64,000 nt of DNA from assembly GCF_000022025.1 (NCBI RefSeq), contig NC_011886.1, forward strand, positions 3,265,209-3,329,208, written 5' to 3'. This DNA comes from Pseudarthrobacter chlorophenolicus A6. GTDB lineage: Bacteria > Actinomycetota > Actinomycetes > Actinomycetales > Micrococcaceae. Position numbers and translations under genes: made by a program. The notes below the pieces were generated by a model, which saw nothing but the letters and a program-made list of their open reading frames with translations, did not search any database and was not told where the DNA came from. Position 1 is the stretch's first letter; each line of letters begins with the position of its first letter. This document shows positions 26,293 through 36,057 of the stretch, in pieces.

Positions 26293-27201
26293 ATGCCCCA
26301 ATTTGACTCTGAGAGAACACTCACGGCTGTCATTGTTGCATTTCGCAATGATCTAAGAGAAGTATCGAGTCTCGCCCGAACACTAGTTGAAGCCGGTGAG
26401 GCGTCTGGGTTCAAAACAGACGCTCTCATCGTACTCAATGATGAGGGTGCCTCCACAGAGCTCGCCGAGCACAGGGTTATCCAGGGGCATGGAAATGTTG
26501 GTTTCGCCCGTGGCGTTCAACTAGGTGTACTGGCGTCTTCTTCGCAATTCGTCGCCATAGTCAACCCAGACATTGAGCCGAACTTAGTTCAATTCACTAG
26601 ATTGTTTGCTGGCACGCAATCAGGACGAATTATATCTACGCCCCTTCTTACCGACGAAACCGGCCGAGTTCAGTTTGAGTCTTATGAAGATTGGGTATTT
26701 ACAGTTGGTCGCCAATTGTCCGCTCGGTTCTGCAAGCGGTTTATACTTCACACCAGTAAAACAAACCTAGGTGCTTTTACAAAAATCTGTGGGGCGTTTA
26801 TTGTGCTCGAACGCCGCATAGCGTGCGAACTCGAAGGACCGTTTGACGCCGACTTCTTCTTATACGGGGAAGACCGAGACCTTAGTCGGAGGGCGAGAAA
26901 GCTTGGCATCCGCCTTGAGTTGCGTCGCGATGTTCGCGTCGTTCATGTTGGGGGCGTCAGCGGAACTTCAGCTGCTGAACTTGTTATGCGGGCGAAGGCT
27001 GATAGCGCACTCAGAATTGCCCACCGGAAATATGGGCGGCTTGGGGTCGTTGCGGTATCAGCCGACCTACTGGTGGAAGCAGTATTAAAGGCGCGCAGGG
27101 CTGGGTGGAGTGCTTTCTCGGCGCGTTTATGGGCCGTGAAGCGGTGGATCGCCCAGCCAGGAGTGCCGGCCGCCCTCAGTTCGTCGGTACTCACGACATA
27201 G
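26293..27201 (+). CDS. Glycosyltransferase family 2, rhamnosyltransferase-like
   Basis: The 302-residue product has the GT-A features TAVIVAFRND, NVGFARGVQLG and AIVNPDIEP (the metal-binding site region), plus FLYGEDRDLSRRARKLG as the C-terminal acidic motif of WbbL-type rhamnosyltransferases. I used the ATG at 26293, since the TTG at 26242 would add 17 unlikely residues; GGTAAAG lies upstream of the ATG. Rhamnose as donor is a guess from similarity. Confidence 0.82.
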   Translation: MPQFDSERTLTAVIVAFRNDLREVSSLARTLVEAGEASGFKTDALIVLNDEGASTELAEHRVIQGHGNVGFARGVQLGVLASSSQFVAIVNPDIEPNLVQFTRLFAGTQSGRIISTPLLTDETGRVQFESYEDWVFTVGRQLSARFCKRFILHTSKTNLGAFTKICGAFIVLERRIACELEGPFDADFFLYGEDRDLSRRARKLGIRLELRRDVRVVHVGGVSGTSAAELVMRAKADSALRIAHRKYGRLGVVAVSADLLVEAVLKARRAGWSAFSARLWAVKRWIAQPGVPAALSSSVLTT

Positions 27202-27228
27202 TTTTTCACTCGGAAATAGGGGAATATC

Positions 27229-28332
27229 GTGACCAAAAAAGTCTTAGTACTTTGGGCCGACAATCAATCTGCCAATCTGGGCGTAAGAGTGCTCGCCCAG
27301 GGCATGGCGGAGGTTGCACGCAGGGCATGGGGGCATTCGAGTAAAATCGACTATCAAGACTTTGGGCCAGGAGATTCGGGCGTTTCTTTTGGTACTCGTT
27401 CTATCATCCGCGATTTTGGCCGGCGTAGAGGTCCAATTAAGGACCACCTGAGGCAATATGATGCCATCCTCCACACCGGGGCCGGCGATAGCTTTGCGGA
27501 TATATACGGCTTCAAGAGATTGTCGTTCATGGTTTATACACACTTTGTTGCCCGCCGATTGAACATTCCCATATTTATGGGACCACAAACCATAGGGCCA
27601 TTCACCACTTCCATAGGACGCTTCTTAGCCAAGCGAATGCTGCGGGAAGCACGCGTCGTAATTACTCGAGACACGGCCAGCGCAAACTATGCCGCTATGT
27701 TGGGCCGTGCTGTGGACGCGAGAGCTACGGATGTTGTTTTCGCTTTACCCTCCGTGCAGACAGAAAAATGCCGTGACATAGTCTTAAATGTGTCGGGCCT
27801 ACTTTGGTTTGGAAACGAACACGTAAATTCTGAAGACTACAAAAGCTCAATTCGGAAGCTCATTGCACTCCTTGAATCAGAGGGGAGGACGGTTTCTTTA
27901 CTTGCACACGTTGTTAACGATCCTAGTGTTGTTGACGATGCCGCAGCGATCCGGCAATTGGTGACTAGCGATGACCTTGTGAACGAAGTTCTGATACCAG
28001 ACTCCCTTGGTCAAGTACGGGAGTACGTTAGCTCTGCCCAACTTGTCATCGGCTCCAGGATGCACGCGTGCTTGAATGCTCTCTCGGTTGGCACTCCGGC
28101 CATCCCATGGGCCTACTCCCGCAAGTTTGCTCCACTGCTAGCCGACATCGGCTGGGACATCTCGGTGGATCTGAAGGAGGCGCGCGATCCTGCAGGCACC
28201 ACGTTGGCCTTGCTCAGAGCAATCACCGACGAACAGTGGAGCCAGAAGGTGCAGACCGTACTATCGCAGACAACCGAACGCCTCGAGTTAGCAGTAGAGG
28301 CACTTCAACCGAATTTACAAGAGGCCGCATGA
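27229..28332 (+). CDS. Polysaccharide pyruvyl transferase family protein
   Basis: The 367-residue protein has the CsaB/WcaK-type layout: an N-terminal glycine-rich start (VLWADNQSANLGVRVLAQ), LHTGAGDSFADIYG, IFMGPQTIGPF, and the C-terminal signature GSRMHACLNALSVGTPAI with the conserved His. It adds a ketal-linked pyruvate from phosphoenolpyruvate to a sugar, which makes the polymer acidic. GTG at 27229 is preceded by GGGGAA. The stop overlaps the start of the FrhB-like gene, a pairing seen repeatedly in exopolysaccharide loci. Confidence 0.88.
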   Translation: MTKKVLVLWADNQSANLGVRVLAQGMAEVARRAWGHSSKIDYQDFGPGDSGVSFGTRSIIRDFGRRRGPIKDHLRQYDAILHTGAGDSFADIYGFKRLSFMVYTHFVARRLNIPIFMGPQTIGPFTTSIGRFLAKRMLREARVVITRDTASANYAAMLGRAVDARATDVVFALPSVQTEKCRDIVLNVSGLLWFGNEHVNSEDYKSSIRKLIALLESEGRTVSLLAHVVNDPSVVDDAAAIRQLVTSDDLVNEVLIPDSLGQVREYVSSAQLVIGSRMHACLNALSVGTPAIPWAYSRKFAPLLADIGWDISVDLKEARDPAGTTLALLRAITDEQWSQKVQTVLSQTTERLELAVEALQPNLQEAA

Positions 28333-29558
28333 GCAGCAAAGACTTACGCACCGCCGTCGACAAAGTTGTACGGAACGGCAACTGCACGGGCTGTGGCGGT
28401 TGTGCCCTACTTGCTTCGAACATCGAAATGGAACTTGACTCCGACGGTTTCATGCGTCCGGTTTTCCGTAAGGATTTCGTTGATTCGAGTCCAGACATGA
28501 CTCGGGTCTTCGAAAGAATGTGCCCTGGAATATCCGTGACCGAAAGAACCGATCCCACGCTTTCTCACCATCCGACGTTTGGAAAGTACTTCTCTTCCTG
28601 GGAAGGTCGGGCAATCGACGAAACCGTGCGAAGAACAGGTAGCAGCGCCGGAGTTCTAACGGCCCTGTCTGCTTGGCTCATTGACTCCGATAAGACCGGA
28701 CGAGTCATCGGCAGCGCTCGGGATGCGGTGAGACCTACTCGCACCGTTCCGGTTTCGATAACCTCGCGCGAGGATGCCCTTCGCTCAGCGGGCTCCAGAT
28801 ACGCACCCGTAGCTAACCTCCCTCTGCTTAAGACCGACGGGGCCGACAACGCGTTTGTCGGTAAACCCTGTGAGGCTTCCGCGGCCAAGCAACTCTTCGA
28901 TATGGCAGGTGTGTCCGACGAATCAAGGCCTATCGTTCTATCGTTTTTCTGCGCCGGGACACCAAGCCAAAATGCTACGGAAGGCCTCATTCGTAAACTG
29001 GGCGTGGAAGAGGAGAGCGTTGGCACTTTGGACTATCGCGGAAACGGGTGGCCAGGGGACTTCCGTATCGGGCTCGTTGACGGAACTGATCGCGAAATGT
29101 CCTACCAGGAGTCTTGGGGCGGTCATCTGGGCCGCAACCTTCAATGGCGGTGCAAGTTATGCGTTGACGGGACAGGTGGACATGCTGATATCGCGGTCGG
29201 CGATTATTGGCACGCTGATGCAAAAGGGTTCCCGGTCTTCACAGATGCCGAAGGAACCTCTGTCGTCATAGCTCGGACGCGTCGCGGGGAAGAACTCCTA
29301 CAAGAAGCGGCTGCTGCCGGAATTGTTAGCCTGAGTCCACTTGACCTACGAAAAGTTGCGGCAATTCAGCCCCTTCAGGTCACTAGGAAGAACACCCTAT
29401 TAGCCCGCCTCATCGGACGCCGGCTGGGAGGAAAAGCTGTGCCCCGCTACCGAGGATACAAATTGGGCCGTTTGGCGTTAAGCGACATGCCGAACTCTGC
29501 GAAGTCCCTTCTCGGAACCTATCGTCGAACCATTCGGCGGATGGGACCGAATCGGTGA
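28329..29558 (+). CDS. FrhB/FdhB-like protein (coenzyme F420 hydrogenase beta-subunit family) in exopolysaccharide locus
   Basis: The 409-residue protein has an N-terminal NCTGCGGCA ferredoxin-like cysteine cluster, FVGKPCEASAAKQL, FFCAGTPSQNATEG, LDYRGNGWPG and CKLCVDGTGGHADIAVGDYW, the marks of the FrhB_FdhB_C family. Members in polysaccharide clusters are usually next to a pyruvyl transferase, as here, and their reaction is not settled. The iron-sulfur and flavin ligands appear conserved, suggesting a redox step rather than F420 hydrogenase activity. The ATG overlaps the preceding stop, and the stop overlaps the next GTG. Confidence 0.85.
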   Translation: MSSKDLRTAVDKVVRNGNCTGCGGCALLASNIEMELDSDGFMRPVFRKDFVDSSPDMTRVFERMCPGISVTERTDPTLSHHPTFGKYFSSWEGRAIDETVRRTGSSAGVLTALSAWLIDSDKTGRVIGSARDAVRPTRTVPVSITSREDALRSAGSRYAPVANLPLLKTDGADNAFVGKPCEASAAKQLFDMAGVSDESRPIVLSFFCAGTPSQNATEGLIRKLGVEEESVGTLDYRGNGWPGDFRIGLVDGTDREMSYQESWGGHLGRNLQWRCKLCVDGTGGHADIAVGDYWHADAKGFPVFTDAEGTSVVIARTRRGEELLQEAAAAGIVSLSPLDLRKVAAIQPLQVTRKNTLLARLIGRRLGGKAVPRYRGYKLGRLALSDMPNSAKSLLGTYRRTIRRMGPNR

Positions 29559-29851
29559 GTGAACTTACCGAGCCAAGATCGGAGGGAGTTAGTAACAAAG
29601 CTGGTTGGAGTCAACCACTTGCATCTAAGGCCACTACAGACAGTCCAATGGCTGATTTCACTGCCGCGGCCGCGGCAAAGAGTCTTCCAGCAAGTGTATT
29701 TTTCGCTAGCAGGCTGGCGCCTGTGACGCGATTGGCTCGCATCCAGCTTGTACGCCAGTTCAATTCTCTCCGTCCCGCCAGCTGCCGCTCGACGTTCCAG
29801 CACACAGGTTCAGAGATTCGGAGTAGAAAGCCAGCAGTTAAGCAAAGATGA
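29555..29851 (+). CDS. Uncharacterised 98-aa ORF coupled at both ends
   Basis: The GTG start overlaps the FrhB-like stop (GTGA) and the TGA stop overlaps the acyltransferase start (ATGA), so the frame exactly fills the gap between two genes in the same direction. The product is basic and Ala/Ser-rich, has no signal peptide and matches nothing I know. Codon use includes several rare codons. It may be a coupling ORF, a remnant, or chance. Confidence 0.35.
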   Translation: MSELTEPRSEGVSNKAGWSQPLASKATTDSPMADFTAAAAAKSLPASVFFASRLAPVTRLARIQLVRQFNSLRPASCRSTFQHTGSEIRSRKPAVKQR

Positions 29852-30477
29852 AAATGCGCCATTCTCTAGTAGGTAAGCTTCTTACTCGCCACTACGCACG
29901 CATGCCCTTCAAGTCTTCACTGCTTAGGTTTTGCACGAGGATTGAAGGTGGCCAACTCTATTCCTTAACTCTTCGCACCATACTTCAACAGCGCCACGGC
30001 GTTCAGGTCGGCCGGTACTCATATGGTTCTCTTCTTACACCTGGTATGGCTGATGCGAATACTTTTATCGGAAACTACGTTTCAATCGGCCCGAACGTGC
30101 GTAGATTTGGCGCCGCTCATCCTACCCAAAATCTCGTGATGCACCCATTCTGGTACAACCCCAAACTGGGACTCGTTTCTAAAACGTCTGATGTGGCGAG
30201 AGGCTCCTGCCACATCGGCGATGACGTTTGGATCGGAGCAAACACCGTTCTCCTTCCGGGATGTAAGCGCGTCGGACATGGCGCCGTTGTTGGAGCAGGC
30301 TCGATTGTGACGAAGGACGTCCCCGACTTCGCTGTTGTCGTAGGAAGCCCCGCTCGCCAAATTTCATTGCGACTAACTGAAAACGAACGAAGGCAACTTC
30401 TCGAATTGAATCCGTGGTCGCAGGACCCCATAACGGCATCGAGGATCCTTGCAAGCATTAGGGCAGAACAGGCGTGA
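29848..30477 (+). CDS. Left-handed beta-helix (hexapeptide) acyltransferase
   Basis: The 209-residue protein shows the CatB/xenobiotic acetyltransferase pattern: [44 protein letters not shown] and [26 protein letters not shown]. These repeated hexapeptides form the beta-helix, and the His in the AHP segment is a likely catalytic base. It probably O-acetylates a sugar residue. Coupled upstream and overlapping the flippase start downstream. Confidence 0.88.
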   Translation: MKMRHSLVGKLLTRHYARMPFKSSLLRFCTRIEGGQLYSLTLRTILQQRHGVQVGRYSYGSLLTPGMADANTFIGNYVSIGPNVRRFGAAHPTQNLVMHPFWYNPKLGLVSKTSDVARGSCHIGDDVWIGANTVLLPGCKRVGHGAVVGAGSIVTKDVPDFAVVVGSPARQISLRLTENERRQLLELNPWSQDPITASRILASIRAEQA

Positions 30478-31757
30478 ATTGGATCCGAAAACTGCTTCAA
30501 CTTCTAAGACGCGATTCTCCCTCACTCTTAGTATTCGGGAGGCTAGGAGCTTCGGCCCTTGCCTTGATCAGTGCCCCCATAGTCGCCCGCGCTATTGGGC
30601 CCGAAGGGCGAGGCGACACTGCGGCCGCGATCGCTCTCTTTTACATAACGCCAATTCTATTGGCTATAGGTATTCCGATGGAGGTGCGGCGCCTTTCCGC
30701 TACATCAGACGCCAAACGAGTTCTAAGGGCTGCAAGAATTCTTTGTATCCTGGCACTTCCTTTGAGCATAGCCGCGGCTATCGTTTTCGGACAGACCATT
30801 TTTCTAGAGCTCGATCCCACTACGCGGATGGTGGCCATCATCGGAGTGAGCCTAAGCCCTCTTATGATGAGTTGGAGCTGCGATGTCAGCGTCTTGGTCG
30901 CGCATGAGCGGTACCGGGGTGTTATGGTCATGCAGCTGGCTCAACCCGGAATTTACGTCATCATAGTTATCGCACTATCTCTTCTCAGGATTGCCTCTCC
31001 GGCAACGGTTCTCATTGCAAGCCTTTGCGGAACAACGACGACATTCATAGTTGGCGTTTATTTAACTCGAACGTCCGTCTTGGGTCCGCATGTACCGCTT
31101 GCATCGCTAATGAAGAATGCAGTCCGATTCGCCGGTAGTTCGATCGCAGAGGCGGCATCTAGCCGCTTAGACCAGGTTCTGGTTCTTCCTCTAATCGGCT
31201 CGTTCCAGGCGGGCATCTACTCGGTTGCTGTCACGGTGGCAGCGGTCCCACTCAGCTTTGGCCAAGCACTTGGTGCGTCGTTCTTCCGTCCAATTGCAAG
31301 GGCAGAGGGGATCAACCGAAGGGATCTGCAGGCAGCAGCACTGCGGTCAGCATCAGCGCTCGCCCTTATGAGCATTCCCCTAATGGCAATAGCAATCTAT
31401 TTCGGGTTGCCGGTACTGTTCGGTGAGGAATATGCATCTTCAGTGCCCATTGCCTTTGTCAGTCTCTTGGGGACAGCTGGAATGATGACCGCTTATGTTT
31501 GCTCGATGGCTTTAGGAGCAGCGGGTAGGGGGACTGTGATGTCAGTTGCCCAGATATCTTCGCTCATTCTCGGCATAGCATTGCTTTACGTTCTTGGTCC
31601 AATTTATGGCGCCGTCGGCGCTGCGGTGGCGTCGTCAATAAGCTACTTTACACTTCTCGTCATTTTAGTATGCGCCCTTCGGATTCCATTCGAGCTGGTC
31701 ATTCCCCGAAGGCATGACTTTGCCGACTCGATTCGTCGGTTATTTAGTGGCCGTTAA
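30474..31757 (+). CDS. Wzx-like oligosaccharide flippase (MOP superfamily)
   Basis: The 427-residue protein has about twelve to fourteen membrane segments, begins near the first helix with [27 protein letters not shown] (the conserved GxxxRG-type loop), and fits polysaccharide biosynthesis transporters that flip lipid-linked repeat units. GTG at 30474 overlaps the acyltransferase stop. It works with the Wzy-like polymerase at 15167-16486. Confidence 0.85.
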   Translation: MNWIRKLLQLLRRDSPSLLVFGRLGASALALISAPIVARAIGPEGRGDTAAAIALFYITPILLAIGIPMEVRRLSATSDAKRVLRAARILCILALPLSIAAAIVFGQTIFLELDPTTRMVAIIGVSLSPLMMSWSCDVSVLVAHERYRGVMVMQLAQPGIYVIIVIALSLLRIASPATVLIASLCGTTTTFIVGVYLTRTSVLGPHVPLASLMKNAVRFAGSSIAEAASSRLDQVLVLPLIGSFQAGIYSVAVTVAAVPLSFGQALGASFFRPIARAEGINRRDLQAAALRSASALALMSIPLMAIAIYFGLPVLFGEEYASSVPIAFVSLLGTAGMMTAYVCSMALGAAGRGTVMSVAQISSLILGIALLYVLGPIYGAVGAAVASSISYFTLLVILVCALRIPFELVIPRRHDFADSIRRLFSGR

Positions 31758-31813
31758 ATGCTGCACGCAACTTTGTTATTGTCGTTCGACAAGTCTTGGA
31801 GGCCAAAAATATC

Positions 31814-32779
31814 ATGATAAGAACTGAGAAGGTTCTTTCAGTCAGCTGGGTCGATCATCACCGGCGAAGCGCCGAGCTTGCTGGTGCTCTTGGCGTCGAA
31901 CCGACGTTCGTCCGCAGCAATGCACGCTTTCTTCCCGTTAGATACTTCCGACAGTGGATTGCCACTTGGCGGCTTCTAGCAACGGATGCCGACGCGGTTC
32001 TCGTCATGCAGCCCCCGGTTTTGTCTCTAGCTTGCGCTTATCTCCACACAAATCGGCGGACGACTCTCATCGGCGATTTGCACACCGGAACTTTTCGAGA
32101 CCCGCGGTGGAAATGGGCCGCACCATTGGTGCTGGCAATGTTGCGCAAGCGCGGCTTCGCAGTTGTGCCCAACGAAGCATTGGCCGAGTTGTGCCGCAGT
32201 TCCGACGTCCCGGTTGTCGTCAGCCACGGTTACCTAACAGAATTTGACTTCGCCAAGGTCAGTGAGGCGCCCACTATGGTTCGCGACGGACTTTCGTTCG
32301 TCCTGGTACCACTCGCATTTGCTTACGACGAACCTATTGACGAAATTCTTGAAGCAGCAAGGATTACACCCCAGCTGACGTGGGTCCTCACCGGTAAAGC
32401 GCCACAATCAGTGGCAGCTTCTGCACCCAAGAACTTGATCCTAACTGGTTTCGTTTCCAAGGAAGAGTACAGCGGGCTCCGTGCGAACGCTTCTGTTGTC
32501 TTGGCTGCGACCACTGCTGAGGACACTATGCAATCGGCCGGCTACGAGGCCCTGGCAGCCGGCACCCCCCTTGTAACCACGCCGACCAAGGTTCTCAGAG
32601 AGTACTTTGGCGATGCCGCGCTTTACGCCGCTCCGAAGGCCGACTCAATTGCCGAGCAGGTCAGCCATGCATTCATGAACCTACCGTACTTGGCTAACCG
32701 CATGGAAGGACTTCGCAAAATGCGAATCGCGGAACAAGACGAAGCGATCGCACAAATAAAAAGCAGAATAAGGGAATGA
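31814..32779 (+). CDS. Glycosyltransferase (GT-B fold, family 4-like)
   Basis: The 321-residue product has a short N-terminal domain (SVSWVDHHRRSAELAGALG, GDLHTGTFRDPRW) and a C-terminal donor site with VLTGKAPQSVAA, ILTGFVSKEEY and TMQSAGYEALAAGTPLVTT, including the E-A-x-A-x-G-T-P segment. ATG at 31814 has GGAGG 11 bases upstream; TTG at 31796 is the other option. Donor unknown. Confidence 0.75.
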   Translation: MIRTEKVLSVSWVDHHRRSAELAGALGVEPTFVRSNARFLPVRYFRQWIATWRLLATDADAVLVMQPPVLSLACAYLHTNRRTTLIGDLHTGTFRDPRWKWAAPLVLAMLRKRGFAVVPNEALAELCRSSDVPVVVSHGYLTEFDFAKVSEAPTMVRDGLSFVLVPLAFAYDEPIDEILEAARITPQLTWVLTGKAPQSVAASAPKNLILTGFVSKEEYSGLRANASVVLAATTAEDTMQSAGYEALAAGTPLVTTPTKVLREYFGDAALYAAPKADSIAEQVSHAFMNLPYLANRMEGLRKMRIAEQDEAIAQIKSRIRE

Positions 32780-32824
32780 TCACCGTAGGCGCGCGACCGC
32801 GGACGATCCGCATTGACATTTCAC

Positions 32825-32839
32825 TCACCTCCGAGGTGA
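32825..32839. promoter_or_regulatory. Inverted repeat TCACCT-CCG-AGGTGA
   Basis: A perfect 6-bp inverted repeat around CCG lies in the 120-base gap before the Wzz/BY-kinase gene, about 85 bases upstream of its start. It could be an operator. No T-tract follows, so a terminator is unlikely. Confidence 0.35.
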
Positions 32840-32924
32840 TCATCGAGTCAATCGTCGCCGGCAACGGTAGGATAGGACCGCTTCGTCGTGCACACCCATG
32901 CGCGCCACTAGAAAGGCATCAATT

Positions 32925-34352
32925 TTGGAGTTAAGCGACTACCTTCGCATACTGCGTCGCAACTGGATGATTCTGGTGGCCTGCACGATTTTAGGGTTGC
33001 TGGTCGCAGCTGCTGCGTCTCTTGCCATCAAGCCTACTTACACGGCCCAAACGCGTTTGTTCGTCGCCATTCAGAGCACCGGCACTGCAGCGGACCTTCA
33101 ACAGGGCAACAATTTCAGTCAATCCCGCGTTCAGTCTTACGTAGAGACGGTTGGCACACCGATTGTCCTTCAACCGGTGATCGACAGCTTGGGTCTGACC
33201 GTTTCTCCTGCCGAACTGAGCAAGAATATTCAGGCTTCCGCGGACTTGAAGACTGTACTGGTCTCCATTACTGCTTCAGATTCATCTCCCGTCCAGGCCG
33301 CCGCGATAGCACAGGCAACTGCAAATAGCCTTGTGGACGTGATAAACACTCTAGAAGGTGCAACGGAAGGCAAGCCCTCTCCTGTGAAGCTGTCGGTGGT
33401 AACACCTGCCAGCGCTCCCCCTCTGCCATCGGCCCCGAACACACGGCTAAATATTGCAATGGGGCTGATTTTGGGGCTGATCGTAGGTCTCGTGACAACC
33501 GCACTACGGGCCTTAATGGACACAAGGGTTCGTGGAGAGTCTGACATTCGGCGCGTTACCCAGGCTCCAATTTTGGGCGGTATCTCGTTCGACAGCGATG
33601 CTAAGAGAAAGCCGTTGTTGACCCAGGTATTGGCTCACAGCCCGCGAGCAGAGTCTTTCCGGCAGATCAGAACGAACCTGCAATTCGCTCATGTCAGCCA
33701 CGAATCGAAAGCTATCCTAATTACCTCCTCGCTGCCTGGCGAAGGAAAGACAACTACTGCAACGAATTTGGCAATAGCTCTGGCTCAGGCGGGTCAGTCG
33801 GTTGTCTTGGTAGACGCCGATCTGCGCCGACCCCGGGTGGATGACTACTTGGGATTGGACCGCAACGCTGGGCTAACTACTGCCCTCATTGGGGCAGCCC
33901 CTCTTGGAGATTTGGTACAACGTTGGGGCGACGATGATCTTTTTGTGCTCACGTCCGGCCAAATCCCGCCGAATCCAAGTGAGCTTCTCGGTTCTGCGTC
34001 AATGAAGGAATTGATTAGGTCGTTGGAGGACACTTTCGACGCGGTGATCATTGATGCTCCGCCACTGCTGCCGGTGACTGATGCAGCAGTACTCTCGCAG
34101 CAGGTGGGTGGAGTCGTTCTCGTGGTAGGGTCCTCGCGCGTCAAGTCGAGTGACTTACAGAAGTCAATCGCGGCACTGGAGATGGTGGACGCCGATGTCC
34201 TGGGCGTGGTGATGAACCTCTTGCCAAATAAGGGACCCGATGCCTACGCGTACACGTATTACGCGTACGAGGATACCGGCGGCAGAAAGACGTCGTACGC
34301 CTCGCCCGAACGCTCAGCTATGCGTTTTCCAAGCAGCGTCGAGAACGAGTAA
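32925..34352 (+). CDS. Wzz-type chain-length determinant fused to BY-kinase
   Basis: The protein starts MELSDYLRILRRNW from TTG at 32925, which has GAAAGG eight bases upstream; the in-frame ATG at 32898 has none. Two membrane segments bracket an extracytoplasmic Wzz domain, the second near residue 190. The kinase domain has Walker A SSLPGEGKTTTATN, A' VVLVDADLRRP and Walker B VIIDAPPLLPVTDA. The C-terminus is Tyr-rich (YAYTYYAYED), the usual autophosphorylation cluster. It controls polymer length and export through cycles of tyrosine phosphorylation. A second paralogue lies at 41118-42683. Confidence 0.88.
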   Translation: MELSDYLRILRRNWMILVACTILGLLVAAAASLAIKPTYTAQTRLFVAIQSTGTAADLQQGNNFSQSRVQSYVETVGTPIVLQPVIDSLGLTVSPAELSKNIQASADLKTVLVSITASDSSPVQAAAIAQATANSLVDVINTLEGATEGKPSPVKLSVVTPASAPPLPSAPNTRLNIAMGLILGLIVGLVTTALRALMDTRVRGESDIRRVTQAPILGGISFDSDAKRKPLLTQVLAHSPRAESFRQIRTNLQFAHVSHESKAILITSSLPGEGKTTTATNLAIALAQAGQSVVLVDADLRRPRVDDYLGLDRNAGLTTALIGAAPLGDLVQRWGDDDLFVLTSGQIPPNPSELLGSASMKELIRSLEDTFDAVIIDAPPLLPVTDAAVLSQQVGGVVLVVGSSRVKSSDLQKSIAALEMVDADVLGVVMNLLPNKGPDAYAYTYYAYEDTGGRKTSYASPERSAMRFPSSVENE

Positions 34353-34512
34353 AGACTGAGTTCACTCGGCAAACCCTCCAGCTGAACAGATGGAATTGGA
34401 ACGTGTTGGGCCCCCTCACGGCATTTGCCCGTTTGGGTGCAGCCGCCCTAGCAATAGCGGCTATAAATGCTCTAGCTGAGTCAAATATCGAAGTATTAGA
34501 ATTGGGGGCCTT

Positions 34513-35949
34513 GTGCGAGGGAAGGATGATTGGCGCGGACGTACGTCACGACTTCTTGGGACTGTAGATGCTTTAGTAATAGCTTGGGCGGTTGTCGGCG
34601 CTTACATAGTGCGATTCGGCGTGGAGCCAGGCTTTGTCGTTGAAGGTCAAGAGATCAGCTACGTATGGCTCTCGGCGCTGTTGGGGGCGACTTGGTGGTT
34701 AATGTTGGGTGCATGGAGCAGCCGGCAGAGCCGCATCCTGGGAGCTGGACCGGACGAGTATAAGCGCGTCGCCGCCGCCTCACTTTGGCTATTTGGTCTC
34801 CTCGCTATCGTCTCTTATGCATTGCGGATCGACACTGCCCGTGGCTACGTCGGCATCGCCTTACCTGTCGGCCTCGGAGGTCTTCTGTTGGCGCGTTGGC
34901 TACTTCGGCAGCATCTGAATGTGGACCGCCAGAAGGGACGGAGCATGTCTCGGCTCCTATTGCTGGGTGGCCCAGGAGCCATAGCACACCTCGCATCCTC
35001 ATTAAATGGGGCGAAGCACGCGGGATACTTACCAGTTGCGGCCTACTCACCAGGATTGCACGAAAGTCTCAAGATCGAACCGGATTCTGGTCTCCAAATA
35101 TTGGGACAGCAAACGAGCGCCTCAGCCATTCTGGACGCTATTGACGCCTGCAAGGCGGATGCCGTTGCTGTTTCCGCAGGAGTCCAACTCCACCCTCAGA
35201 CTCTTCGTCATTTGGGATGGGAACTCGCGGCCCGGAATGTAAGTCTTATCATGGCGCCAGCCCTTACAGACATCGCTGGTCCAAGAATTCACACGCAACA
35301 AGTTGCCGGGCTCCCACTCATGCATGTGACAACCCCGACGCTAGAAGGTGGACAACAGGTCGCCAAGCGGTTGTTTGATCTCCTAGTTTCTGGTCTATTA
35401 ATCATCGCGTTTTCTCCCCTAATGCTTGTTCTGGCTCTTATCGTAAAGTTGGACAGTCCGGGGCCTATTCTCTTTCGACAAGAAAGGGTGGGAATCGAAG
35501 GATTGCCTTTTCGAATGCTGAAATTCCGTTCAATGGTAGTCGACGCCGAAGAAAGGTTGCAGAGCCTCATAGACCAGAATGAAGGAAACGGCCTCCTATT
35601 TAAAATGAAGGATGACCCGCGGATCACGCGAACAGGTAGGGCCCTCCGCAAATTTAGCCTCGATGAACTACCTCAGTTGTTCAACATCTTCGCTGGATCC
35701 ATGAGCTTGGTGGGGCCCCGCCCTCCTCTGCCAAGTGAAGTTGAGGCATACGAACATGATGTTCGTCGTAGGCTTCTTGTTAAACCTGGCTTGACTGGCC
35801 TCTGGCAGGTCAGTGGACGCTCAAATTTGTCTTGGCAAGATTCAGTTCGATTAGACCTTTATTACGTAGAGAACTGGTCACTTGCTGGAGATCTGCTTAT
35901 TTTACTCCGAACAGTGAGGGCTGTCTTTCAAAGTTCCGGCGCTTACTGA
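34513..35949 (+). CDS. Polyprenyl glycosylphosphotransferase (WbaP/PssY type)
   Basis: The 478-residue enzyme moves a sugar-1-phosphate to undecaprenyl phosphate and so starts repeat-unit assembly. Four to five N-terminal membrane segments and a CoA-binding-like soluble domain are followed by the catalytic part from about residue 285: KRLFDLLVSG, then LFRQERVG, MLKFRSM, DELPQLFNI, GPRPPLP and KPGLTGLWQVSGRS. GTG at 34513 has TTGGGGG upstream. It sits directly after the chain-length kinase, as is common. Confidence 0.9.
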   Translation: MRGKDDWRGRTSRLLGTVDALVIAWAVVGAYIVRFGVEPGFVVEGQEISYVWLSALLGATWWLMLGAWSSRQSRILGAGPDEYKRVAAASLWLFGLLAIVSYALRIDTARGYVGIALPVGLGGLLLARWLLRQHLNVDRQKGRSMSRLLLLGGPGAIAHLASSLNGAKHAGYLPVAAYSPGLHESLKIEPDSGLQILGQQTSASAILDAIDACKADAVAVSAGVQLHPQTLRHLGWELAARNVSLIMAPALTDIAGPRIHTQQVAGLPLMHVTTPTLEGGQQVAKRLFDLLVSGLLIIAFSPLMLVLALIVKLDSPGPILFRQERVGIEGLPFRMLKFRSMVVDAEERLQSLIDQNEGNGLLFKMKDDPRITRTGRALRKFSLDELPQLFNIFAGSMSLVGPRPPLPSEVEAYEHDVRRRLLVKPGLTGLWQVSGRSNLSWQDSVRLDLYYVENWSLAGDLLILLRTVRAVFQSSGAY

Positions 35950-36057
35950 AGCCCCTTGCCTTAAATCCATTTGAGGAAAAATGAGACTTGAATTTAGAAG
36001 TTCGAATGAACGTGAATTACATGGCGGCTTTTGCCCAGGCGTGATTCGAGCTAGAGC

